Part shown: piece after piece, positions 36,474 through 44,128 of the stretch | Layout: the number at the start of each line of letters is the position of its first letter | How positions within the stretch are numbered: the stretch's first letter is position 1 | NCBI GenBank assembly: GCA_029251085.1 | Contig: JAQXDZ010000075.1 | Location: 1-47,212, forward strand | Length of the DNA: 47,212 nucleotides | Origin: Mariniblastus sp. | GTDB lineage: Bacteria; Planctomycetota; Planctomycetia; Pirellulales; Pirellulaceae | Direction: 5' to 3' | Position numbers and translations under genes: made by a program | Notes under the pieces: generated by a model | Databases searched by the model: none | Seen by the model: only the letters and a program-made list of their open reading frames with translations | What the model was told of the DNA's origin: nothing

Positions 36474-37628
36474 ATGAATCACGAAATCGCGATTTCAATT
36501 GAACCGATATCCGACAATAATCAAGCAATGTTGAGAGGTGTTATCGATTACGTAAACGCAAACTCTAATTTGCGAGTCCACAAGGTTGGTGCAGTACCTT
36601 TCTTTCCTCTCGCTAACCTAAACGACTGGAATGGCGCGGGAGTGATTTGCACTACCGAAACGGTAAAACAATTGAACACCGTTGCCAAACTTACGATTCC
36701 CTGCGTTTCGGTATCGCTACACCATACTCCGCCAGCCTCACTACCAACGGTTCACTCCGACAACGAGGCAATTGGAAAACTTGCCGCAGAACATCTTTAT
36801 GGAATTGGCTTGCGAAAATTTGCTTTTGTCGGAAATGAAAATTGGTCACATAACCAAGAACGCCTTCTTGGGTTTCAGACGGAACTTCGAAAAAAGCGGG
36901 CGGACTGTGAAATCATAAATGTCCAGTTTGCCAATACGAAACAGTGGGTATGGCCAGCGGAAATTCAGCGGCAGCCGTTAACCAGCGAATTGAAAAAACT
37001 TCGGCAGCCCGTCGGGATCTTTGCCGCACACGATGAATTCGCTCACGATGTCGTGGAAACACTCAAATCCCTCCAGATTCAAATACCCCATGACGCTGCT
37101 GTCATTGGAGTTAACAATAATCGATTGATCTGCGAAACCACCAACCCTCCTCTTTCAAGCATCGTTCAGTCGGCTCATCAGATCGGGTACCGCGCAGGTA
37201 AGCTGTTACACGAGTTGATTCTTGGTAATCCCCCACCCTCGGAAATTATCCGTATTCCACCAGAAGGCTTGGTCGCCAGAAAATCGAGCGATTGCTCAGC
37301 CATGAAGGACGACCACATTGTTGCTGCATTGAGCTACATTGATCTTCGCTGTGGCCACCCAATCACGGTAGTCGACGTCGCCGATCACGTCGGTGTATCT
37401 AGGCGAACCCTCGATAAACGCTGCATCGCAAATCTCGGCTATCCCGTGGCTGAACAAATTCGAAGATCCCGTATCAACAAAGCGCGTCAATTACTCGACT
37501 CCACGAATTTGCAAGTCACGGCAATCGGTTTCATGTGTGGCTACGAAAGCCCCTCAGGTTTCGTCCGCGCCTTTCGTGAACTTACGGGAATCACACCGGG
37601 AGAGCATCGAAGGAAGAATCAAAACTAA
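36474..37628 (+). CDS. XylR-like transcriptional regulator (sugar-binding domain + AraC HTH)
   Basis: 384 residues. Residues 1-270 form a LacI/periplasmic-binding-type effector domain: M-L-R-G-V-I-D-Y, P-C-V-S-V-S, H-S-D-N-E-A-I-G-K-L-A-A-E-H-L, F-A-F-V-G, G-I-F-A-A-H-D-E-F-A, A-V-I-G-V-N-N-N, P-P-L-S-S-I. Residues about 285-384 are an AraC DNA-binding domain with two HTH units (V-V-D-V-A-D-H-V-G-V-S-R-R-T-L; V-T-A-I-G-F-M-C-G-Y-E-S-P-S-G-F-V-R-A-F-R). This fusion is characteristic of XylR-type sugar-responsive activators, which are numerous in planctomycetes. The ligand is unknown. It precedes the DUF1559 and sulfatase genes, which it may control. Confidence 0.92.
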   Translation: MNHEIAISIEPISDNNQAMLRGVIDYVNANSNLRVHKVGAVPFFPLANLNDWNGAGVICTTETVKQLNTVAKLTIPCVSVSLHHTPPASLPTVHSDNEAIGKLAAEHLYGIGLRKFAFVGNENWSHNQERLLGFQTELRKKRADCEIINVQFANTKQWVWPAEIQRQPLTSELKKLRQPVGIFAAHDEFAHDVVETLKSLQIQIPHDAAVIGVNNNRLICETTNPPLSSIVQSAHQIGYRAGKLLHELILGNPPPSEIIRIPPEGLVARKSSDCSAMKDDHIVAALSYIDLRCGHPITVVDVADHVGVSRRTLDKRCIANLGYPVAEQIRRSRINKARQLLDSTNLQVTAIGFMCGYESPSGFVRAFRELTGITPGEHRRKNQN

Positions 37629-37957
37629 ATCCAATTCCACCCCCAAAATTGCCCGGTTTAACGTCCAGCTCGCCGATTTAACCAAATGCGCACACCGTGC
37701 TTCCAAAAATTACACCACAATCGTTCACCAGTTTATCAAAATGGAGGTGCAAAGACGGATTGGGATTCTTTCATTGTGCAGTTCATCTTGAGATGAGCGG
37801 CTGGAAACACCGCCTGATTACGGCGGGTTGGAACCACTGCATCTTCGATTTGGACATTTTATTAGTAACGTCCAATCCATCTTGCGCCAAAGTAATTTTA
37901 AACACCGCCGTTGCAGGGCGTGACTACCGAAACATCTTTCATTGAAAAGGGTGACAC
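37629..37957. other. Intergenic region, 329 bp
   Basis: This lies between the XylR-like regulator and the DUF1559 gene, and probably contains the promoter of the DUF1559-lipoprotein pair. AAGGGTG lies just before the DUF1559 ATG. Confidence 0.45.
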
Positions 37958-38971
37958 ATGACCACTTCCAAACGTCTAGCTTTCACACTCGTAGAATTGC
38001 TAGTTGTGATTGCTATTATTGGCATTTTGATAGGAATGTTATTGCCAGCGGTGCAGCAGGTTCGAGAAGCGGCACGTCGAGTGACTTGTGCTAACAACTT
38101 GAAGCAGCAATCGCTCGCAGTGCTCAACTACGAGAGTGCCTTTTCAAAACTCCCCCACGGTTATGGTTTCAACGACACGGCCAATGGAGGCAACTGGCGG
38201 AAGACGTGGAGCTGGAGTGCTCGAATTCTACCGTTCATGGAACAGAATAATGTCCATGAGGTGCTTGAAGTCTCAAGCAGAGAATTCAATCAAGTGCTTC
38301 CGTGGGGAAACTGGTCTAGTTGGGATCCCGCAAAAGTAGCTGCAATGCAGACTAACATCGGTGCCTTCCGTTGCCCAAGTGATCCCAGTGACGAGGATCT
38401 CAACATTTCAACGGCCTTCTGCAGCAACAGCGTTCCTAACACCCACAAGCCGGGCAAATCAAACTACGCCGCTGTCTACGCCTATAAGTATTCAAACTGG
38501 TACAATTCGAATTCACGCCCAGCTCCCCAGGTCGAGGGTTGCTTTGGTCCGCAAAACGGTATCTCACTGGCTTTTGTGACTGACGGAACCTCCAACACAT
38601 TCCTCCTCGGCGAGCGAGACAGTGCCCACGGTTCTGCTTATTGGGTCGGAGTCGGAAACGTCAACAGCGAAGCCCCTTGGTCATCGCCGAAAGCCGTTGG
38701 TCGCGTTTTCCTTTTCAAACCTAATCCACCGCTAATTGGTCGTTATTACTCGGCTTTCGCAAGCATGCATCCCGGCGGGTTGAACTTTGCTTTCGCTGAT
38801 GGAAGTGTTCACTTCATCGCAGAGAGCATTAGCTTCAATAACGGCAAACTCTACAATGGTGCACCTCATCGATGGTGGCATAATTTTGATCAAATGGATC
38901 CCGCAACCTTTGGTGTCTATCAGAAACTCGGTTGCCGAGCTGATGGGCAGCCTCTTGGCGGTGAGTTCTAA
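37958..38971 (+). CDS. DUF1559 pilin-like surface protein
   Basis: 337 residues. A type IV prepilin-like N-terminus is present: [26 protein letters not shown] helix, then [14 protein letters not shown] and C-x-N-N-L-K-Q. The DUF1559 body follows ([25 protein letters not shown]). It ends with the [17 protein letters not shown] module. This family is massively expanded in planctomycetes and is usually next to a small Ig/CarboxypepD_reg lipoprotein, as here. It is presumably processed by a prepilin peptidase; its function is still unclear. A good ribosome site, AAGGGTG, is upstream. Confidence 0.96.
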   Translation: MTTSKRLAFTLVELLVVIAIIGILIGMLLPAVQQVREAARRVTCANNLKQQSLAVLNYESAFSKLPHGYGFNDTANGGNWRKTWSWSARILPFMEQNNVHEVLEVSSREFNQVLPWGNWSSWDPAKVAAMQTNIGAFRCPSDPSDEDLNISTAFCSNSVPNTHKPGKSNYAAVYAYKYSNWYNSNSRPAPQVEGCFGPQNGISLAFVTDGTSNTFLLGERDSAHGSAYWVGVGNVNSEAPWSSPKAVGRVFLFKPNPPLIGRYYSAFASMHPGGLNFAFADGSVHFIAESISFNNGKLYNGAPHRWWHNFDQMDPATFGVYQKLGCRADGQPLGGEF

Positions 38972-39068
38972 ACTTTCCTGAGAACTCCGACCAGATCTTA
39001 TTCAATTCTACAATTTGCTTTGCCAGTCAAACGTTTGCGTTTTTGACTGACAGAAAGGTGATTTCGCC

Positions 39069-39533
39069 ATGTCGAATCAGCCAATATTTCGCGTTGTTTG
39101 TGCCTGTGTCGTCCTCGCATTCCTGGGATGCAACTCGGATGGCCTAGTAACGCTAAAAGGAAAAGTGACTGTTGATGGCGCTCCGGCTCCTGCGGGGATT
39201 TCTTTTCAGTTTCAGCCACTCAGCGATGGCTCGCCGTCGTATGCCATCACCGACGCCGATGGAAATTACGAAGCCGAATTTTCCTACACCAAAAAGGGAA
39301 TCATGGTAGGCAAACATCGTGTTTCGTTTATCCCGGGTGGAGGAGGCGGAGGGGACGAAGCCATGCCCGACAACATTGAAGAACTTGGACAAAGCAATAA
39401 GCCGGTGGAAAGTCCCGCCCAGGCGAATCGAAAACGTCCTTCGTTCCCCGATAGCTACTGGGGAGAGATCATGCAGATCACAATCGAAAATAAATCAAAC
39501 GTCATCGACATCCCGTTGGAGTCGAAAAAATAG
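39069..39533 (+). CDS. Lipoprotein with carboxypeptidase-regulatory-like fold
   Basis: 154 residues. A signal peptide with lipobox F-L-G-C (Cys about 21) is followed by a beta-sandwich of the kind found beside DUF1559 genes: V-T-L-K-G-K-V-T-V-D-G-A-P-A-P-A-G, I-S-F-Q-F-Q-P, A-I-T-D-A-D-G-N-Y-E and G-K-H-R-V-S-F. A glycine-rich loop (G-G-G-G-G-G) follows. GAAAGGTG precedes the ATG. It lies 97 nt after the DUF1559 gene and is probably in its operon. An envelope role is inferred. Confidence 0.88.
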   Translation: MSNQPIFRVVCACVVLAFLGCNSDGLVTLKGKVTVDGAPAPAGISFQFQPLSDGSPSYAITDADGNYEAEFSYTKKGIMVGKHRVSFIPGGGGGGDEAMPDNIEELGQSNKPVESPAQANRKRPSFPDSYWGEIMQITIENKSNVIDIPLESKK

Positions 39534-39567
39534 CAGTCTCAACTAAAACGACCGATACCGCACAATC

Positions 39568-39597
39568 GATGGAACGCCCAATGATGGAACGCCCAAC
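39568..39597. repeat. 15-bp tandem duplication
   Basis: GATGGAACGCCCAAT (39568-39582) is followed by GATGGAACGCCCAAC (39583-39597), in the spacer between convergent genes. Confidence 0.9.
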
Positions 39598-39608
39598 AAG
39601 ACGTTGAA

Positions 39609-41105
39609 TCAAAACCTGGGTTTCCCATCTCCCGCTGCGGGTCGTTTGTTGGGTGCTTTGCCGCGAGCCTTCCAATTCGGGTTAGGCTCGTGCGCCGAGT
39701 CCATCAACTGTTCCAACCGCTGAACCACCGCCGGGTGATCCTGCGCTAGATCTTTGCTTTCACCTAAATCATCATCAAGATTATAAAGCTCAACATTTCC
39801 GCTAAACATAGGGATTCGAACAGCTTTCCAATTAGCAGATCTTACCGCCTGCTTTCCCCCTTGTTCATAAAACTCCCAATAGAGATAGTCGTGGTTCCGC
39901 TGCCCGCGTTTACCCAAAAGCGTCGGCATAAAACTGATGGAATCAAGCCCTGCCGGCAGGGGAGCAACCGTTAGTTCCGCAACGGTTGCCATAAGATCTC
40001 CAAAATAGCTCACATGATCGGTAATACTTCCGGGCTTAATTTTCCCGGGCCATTTAACAATCATGGGAACACGGATCCCACCTTCGTAAAGGTCTCGCTT
40101 CTTCCCCCTGAGTGGACCGTTAGGATCAAAGAGTTCTGTGTTGTGCCCGCCCTCATCGTGGTGCCCGTTGTCGCTGGTAAACATGATGATTGTGTTGTCG
40201 CTAACCCCAAGTTCTGCCAATAGCGAAACTATCTCTCCGACGCCCTTGTCCATCCGCGTGACCATTGCTGCCTGGCCTTTGTCTTGATTCGACCAGGGCT
40301 TGTCCGAGTAGATCCCGTAGTCCGGCACTTCTTGTCCATCACCAGTTCCCCGAGTTCCTTCATTATTTGCGTGCGGAATTGTTAACGCCAAGTAGAGAAA
40401 GAAAGGATTTCGCCGATTGCGTTTGATAAAGGACAGCGCTTCGTTTTGAATCAAGTCGTGGGAATAGTCCAACCGCTTTGTCGCATAGCCTGGTTTGAAA
40501 TACCAGTTACTGTCCTTTCTACCCGCTGGAACAACTTCATTACGAAGCGCAATTCGCTCGTCGTTCTTCCATAAAAACGCTGGGTAATAATTGTGCGCGT
40601 GAAGCTGGCTTTGGTACCCGTAAAAGAAATCGAACCCTTGTTGATTGGGAACACCCTCGTGATCCGGGTTATCCCGAGTCGACTCGCCTAATCCCCATTT
40701 CCCACACAGCGCTGTTTTGTAGCCCCGGTTTTTCAAAACCTCGGCGACCGTAACATCACGATCGCGCAGCCCCTGGACGTCGACGCCGCCATTGCCCCGG
40801 ACATAAGCATGCCCCATATGCTTACCCGTCATAAGAACGCACCTCGATGGTGCACAAACAGTATTCCCTGCATAGAAATTACGAAACCGCATCCCCTCTT
40901 TTGCCATTTTATCAAGCTCGGGTGTCTCAATTAATTTCTGGCCGTAACACCCAAGATCACCATACCCCAAATCATCCGCCATGATAAAAATGATGTTGGG
41001 CGCACGCGTCTCATCGGCACGGGAGTCCGATACGAAGGCTAGTGTGTCACCAAGAATGATTGTTACTATTGTCAGTAAAAACACATGTCGAGTTAGCTGG
41101 TTCAT
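39609..41105 (-). CDS. Secreted sulfatase (arylsulfatase type)
   Basis: 498 residues with a signal peptide of about 30. Metal-site motif N-I-I-F-I-M-A-D-D-L-G-Y-G-D; nucleophile motif C84-A-P-S-R-C-V-L-M-T-G, where Cys is converted to formylglycine by a separate enzyme; then A-L-C-G-K-W-G-L-G-E, F-T-S-D-N-G-H-H and K-R-D-L-Y-E-G-G-I-R-V-P. It hydrolyses sulfate esters, most likely on algal polysaccharides given the lineage. It is convergent with the DUF1559-lipoprotein pair and part of the same sugar-related region as the XylR-like regulator. Confidence 0.95.
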   Translation of the reverse strand: MNQLTRHVFLLTIVTIILGDTLAFVSDSRADETRAPNIIFIMADDLGYGDLGCYGQKLIETPELDKMAKEGMRFRNFYAGNTVCAPSRCVLMTGKHMGHAYVRGNGGVDVQGLRDRDVTVAEVLKNRGYKTALCGKWGLGESTRDNPDHEGVPNQQGFDFFYGYQSQLHAHNYYPAFLWKNDERIALRNEVVPAGRKDSNWYFKPGYATKRLDYSHDLIQNEALSFIKRNRRNPFFLYLALTIPHANNEGTRGTGDGQEVPDYGIYSDKPWSNQDKGQAAMVTRMDKGVGEIVSLLAELGVSDNTIIMFTSDNGHHDEGGHNTELFDPNGPLRGKKRDLYEGGIRVPMIVKWPGKIKPGSITDHVSYFGDLMATVAELTVAPLPAGLDSISFMPTLLGKRGQRNHDYLYWEFYEQGGKQAVRSANWKAVRIPMFSGNVELYNLDDDLGESKDLAQDHPAVVQRLEQLMDSAHEPNPNWKARGKAPNKRPAAGDGKPRF

Positions 41106-41380
41106 TGCTTGTTCATCCCCTTGGGTCGATCAAAAGTACGTGACGCCTTCATTTGAGCTGACTTAATCTGTTCAAGTCAAATCAAATTCAATCTTCTCTC
41201 ACGCAAATTTTGATTTCACAAAGTTCAAATCTGTAAATTAATATTACGGCATTAGATTTCACTTTTTGATATCTCTACCCAATTTACACAACTGGGGGCC
41301 AAGATATTGCCATGAAAAATGCGGGTATCATTCAAACCTATTGGATTAGCAGGTTGGTCTGAACCATTAAAACTGGTTAA

Positions 41381-41626
41381 TTATTGTTTCTTCTTTTTGG
41401 TTTTCTTGGCAGGAGCATCGACAACCTCGAACACCTCCTCGAGGGGAATCGCAAAAGTTCGCGCAATTCGGAATGCCAACTCAAGCGACGGATAATACTT
41501 TCCTTTCTCCAACGCAATTACGGTCTGCCTGGTAATCCCAACGCGTTCCGCCAATGACTGTTGAGTCATCTCCCCTGTCAGAAATCGAAGCTCCCTGATT
41601 CGATTGTTGATACCGATCTTATCCAT
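41381..41626 (-). CDS. XRE-type HTH transcriptional regulator
   Basis: 81 residues from ATG 41626, preceded by GGGGG; a longer start (41650) is possible. The helix-turn-helix is clear: M-T-Q-Q-S-L-A-E-R-V-G-I-T-R-Q-T-V-I-A-L-E-style core, then G-K-Y-Y-P-S-L-E-L-A-F-R-I-A. It ends with a Lys-rich tail. It is of the YozG/short-HTH type. The start overlaps the stop of the membrane-protein gene by 8 nt, so the two form one unit. It probably binds the double operator at 42153-42191 and regulates itself. Confidence 0.93.
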   Translation of the reverse strand: MDKIGINNRIRELRFLTGEMTQQSLAERVGITRQTVIALEKGKYYPSLELAFRIARTFAIPLEEVFEVVDAPAKKTKKKKQ

Positions 41627-42122
41627 TTGAGAGCCCCCGATAGCTTGCAATCATTTTGCCATAGTAGGTCAGGTTGGAAACGACGAACCCCGCGAATAAC
41701 AGGTTAATCCAGAGCAGCGCCTCCGCCGACGTAATAGCAAAACCTAATTCATCAGGCGATGCTGAACCCTCTTGCTGAATTACCGTGTTGGATACTGCCT
41801 CCACCGGAACACTCCACATGGCAACCAAACACCAAATCAAAACGAGGGCCATTAAAATAACTCCTGAACCCTTCGAGGCCCGTAACTCTATAACCGCATC
41901 CAGTTCATCCGCTTGGGGGGCATCCCTCGATTCTCTGTTTGATTTTGTCGCAATCGCGTTGATCGCGTGAAAAACCGACAACAAAATTACCAACCCAATA
42001 ACCGCAATGAAGAAAACGGAAACGTGTTCGACTGGATACTGCAACGAAAAATAAAAATAAGGTGCGAAAACAACGAAGATCGCCACAAAACAAAACCACG
42101 CATTTTTCTCTCTAAATCCCAT
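41619..42122 (-). CDS. Membrane protein paired with HTH regulator
   Basis: 167 residues with four hydrophobic segments: about 8-26, 37-57, 88-106 and 138-156. A charged cytoplasmic loop lies between the second and third. Small membrane proteins of this kind (DUF2178-like) commonly precede a short XRE regulator in bacteria and archaea; the role is unknown and may be sensing or antagonising the regulator. The downstream HTH gene overlaps by 8 nt. Confidence 0.8.
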   Translation of the reverse strand: MGFREKNAWFCFVAIFVVFAPYFYFSLQYPVEHVSVFFIAVIGLVILLSVFHAINAIATKSNRESRDAPQADELDAVIELRASKGSGVILMALVLIWCLVAMWSVPVEAVSNTVIQQEGSASPDELGFAITSAEALLWINLLFAGFVVSNLTYYGKMIASYRGLSNG

Positions 42123-42152
42123 AAATCACCCTAACCAATTTGCGAAAACCAA

Positions 42153-42170
42153 TGTAACTTAAAGATTACA
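42153..42170. promoter_or_regulatory. Operator site 1, TGTAA-N8-TTACA
   Basis: TGTAACTTAAAGATTACA is a perfect TGTAA/TTACA inverted repeat with an eight-base spacer, 31 bp upstream of the membrane-protein start (42122). Confidence 0.75.
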
Positions 42171-42173
42171 CAA

Positions 42174-42191
42174 TGTAACTTACACCTTACA
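42174..42191. promoter_or_regulatory. Operator site 2, TGTAA-N8-TTACA
   Basis: TGTAACTTACACCTTACA has the same inverted repeat and spacing as site 1. It is offset by exactly 21 bp (two helical turns), so dimers on both sites would lie on one face of the DNA. Confidence 0.75.
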
Positions 42192-42742
42192 TTCGTTCCG
42201 CCTAGTCCAGCATTGGCGAAATTTTAAAAATTAAATGGAAAAGCGAAGGTAACGACGGAATCAGCGGAAACATATACTTCGATTTTGCTTTGATCTTTTG
42301 ACGGTGAAGTAACGCTTTCCATTTTGGGGGGGCGTGTTTGATTGCAAACCACACACAACTACCACGATTAAACCAATGGACTGAATGCTAATCCGTCACG
42401 CCCGAATCGCCCCGAATCAAACCATTCGGCTTTTGAGCAAATGGATCAAAGGAAGTGACTTAGGGAAAAGTTTTTGAAACCGTTGAAACGGCTTAATCCG
42501 GCAAACCTTGAAGAAGATCTAACCTAAACTGGAGGTTCTGCCATCGCTCGCAAAAACCGTGCGTTTTAGCGCGATTAATAAAACGACAAGGAACAGGGGA
42601 AGGATGTTTCAATTTGCGGACTTCGCAACAATGTCATTAATGAAGTCAATCTTTGTATTGGACACGAGAGTTTAGTACATTCGGGATTTCACAACCAAAT
42701 CAACTCGACCAAAACAACACTCACCTCAGGCAGGTTCACCAC
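42192..42742. other. Intergenic region, 551 bp
   Basis: No gene is seen. A short repeat (CCCGAATCGC/CCCGAATCAA near 42402-42421) and a small palindrome CCGTTGAAACGG near 42480-42492 are present. It presumably carries the promoter of the following small secreted protein. Confidence 0.45.
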
Positions 42743-43042
42743 ATGAACAAATATTTTCTCACACGAGTAATGGCTGTGGGTTTGTTGATAGCGGGCGTGG
42801 CGGCGTTAGCGGCGCCTACTTATCGGGTGCGGAAACCAGCAAGAATAATGGAAAAAATTGCCGTGCAAGGAACCATGACGGACCGGCAGTCTCACATTCC
42901 GAGTGAGGAGAAGTCAACGCCTGAATATTGCTGGCACCGTGCACTTCAGCTAAACGAGGCCTCGATCACCCACGTCCAGGCCGAGAACTTGGTAAAATTT
43001 AACCTGTCAGTATTCATGCCGAGAGCTGATCGCTGTTCATAA
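42743..43042 (+). CDS. Small secreted hypothetical protein
   Basis: 99 residues, not recognised. ATG 42743 is preferred to the in-frame start at 42653 because a signal peptide begins there (M-N-K-Y-F-L-T-R-V-M-A-V-G-L-L-I-A-G-V-A-A-L-A-A, cleavage near A-L-A-A-P). The mature protein is basic and contains C-W-H-R-A-L-Q-L-N-E. The ribosome site is weak. A real gene is likely because of the clean signal peptide, but no family or partner can be named. Confidence 0.6.
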   Translation: MNKYFLTRVMAVGLLIAGVAALAAPTYRVRKPARIMEKIAVQGTMTDRQSHIPSEEKSTPEYCWHRALQLNEASITHVQAENLVKFNLSVFMPRADRCS

Positions 43043-43253
43043 AATACAAGAAACCGTGTTCCATCCGCCCCTTCAGAAAATCAACACTTTTAATGCTGTC
43101 GCCAGTTCTGAACTTCAACATATTATATGAAGATAATAACAACCGGCAGCCTTCAAAATTCACTTGCCAAAAAACGCTCGAAGCTTAGTCCCTTTTAACA
43201 CGTCCGTTCGCTCACTGTTAATTTCAGATGAGTACATCTGTAAGGAGAATTAG

Positions 43254-43946
43254 ATGAATCGCTACACCATCGACGAATTTGTTCAGAAAACCCAACAACA
43301 AAACCTTAATCAAGGAGTGTTCGAACTCGAAACCGAGCGGATTATGGAATTAAACCTAAACGGAGAAATGTGGACGAAGATGGGATCTATGATTTCCTAT
43401 CGCGGAAACATCAAGTTTACGAGGGAAGGAATCCTCGAGCAGGGGTTCGGTAACTTACTGAAAAAAGCAGTGTCTGGCGAAGGAGCGCGACTAACCAAAG
43501 CTGAAGGCAACGGGCAAGTTTATCTCGCTGACAGCGGAAAGAAGATAACGATCCTAAGTCTGTCAGGGGAGTCAATCTACATTAACGGCAATGATCTCCT
43601 CGCGTTCGAGCCATCGATCTCATACGAAATTAAAATGATGAAGAAAATGTCATCGATGTTAGCCGGTGGACTTTTTAACATTCGACTCGAAGGCACGGGC
43701 ATGGTCGCTTTCACAACTCATTACGACCCAATCACTCTCTTGGTCACTCCAGACTGCCCCGTGGTTACAGATCCCAACGCCACCGTTGCCTGGTCTGGAT
43801 CGCTGGAACCTCAAATTAAAACGGACATGTCGTTCAAAACATTTCTTGGCCGCGGCAGCGGCGAATCGATCCAAACCGCGTTTTCGGGTAACGGGTTTGT
43901 GGTCATTCAACCCTACGAAGAAGTTTACTTCCAGGCGGGTGGATAA
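43254..43946 (+). CDS. AIM24 family protein
   Basis: 230 residues. It carries the beta-strand-rich AIM24/TIGR00266-type fold: F-E-L-E-T-E-R-I-M-E-L-N-L-N-G-E-M-W-style start, I-S-Y-R-G-N-I-K-F, Y-L-A-D-S-G-K-K-I, Y-I-N-G-N-D-L-L-A-F, A-F-T-T-H-Y-D-P-I-T-L, D-P-N-A-T-V-A-W, and ending F-V-V-I-Q-P-Y-E-E. AAGGAGAATTAG precedes the ATG, an excellent ribosome site. The bacterial role is not established. It is probably monocistronic. Confidence 0.92.
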   Translation: MNRYTIDEFVQKTQQQNLNQGVFELETERIMELNLNGEMWTKMGSMISYRGNIKFTREGILEQGFGNLLKKAVSGEGARLTKAEGNGQVYLADSGKKITILSLSGESIYINGNDLLAFEPSISYEIKMMKKMSSMLAGGLFNIRLEGTGMVAFTTHYDPITLLVTPDCPVVTDPNATVAWSGSLEPQIKTDMSFKTFLGRGSGESIQTAFSGNGFVVIQPYEEVYFQAGG

Positions 43947-43949
43947 ATA

Positions 43950-43977
43950 AAAAAGTTCGAGCCAAAAAGTTCGATCA
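43950..43977. repeat. 14-bp imperfect tandem duplication
   Basis: AAAAAGTTCGAGCC is followed by AAAAAGTTCGATCA (11 identical leading bases), immediately after the AIM24 stop codon. Confidence 0.85.
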
Positions 43978-44128
43978 AAACAGAGAGGCAAGTTAGACGT
44001 TGAGGAACTGCAGCGCGTAAAGACCGCAGTAGTTCCACAGCAGTCTCCGACACACCCCGCATAGCTCGCCATCCACCGCAACGAGCGTGAGAGTATTTAT
44101 CCTATCCACGAGCCTAAAGTCGAAAAAC

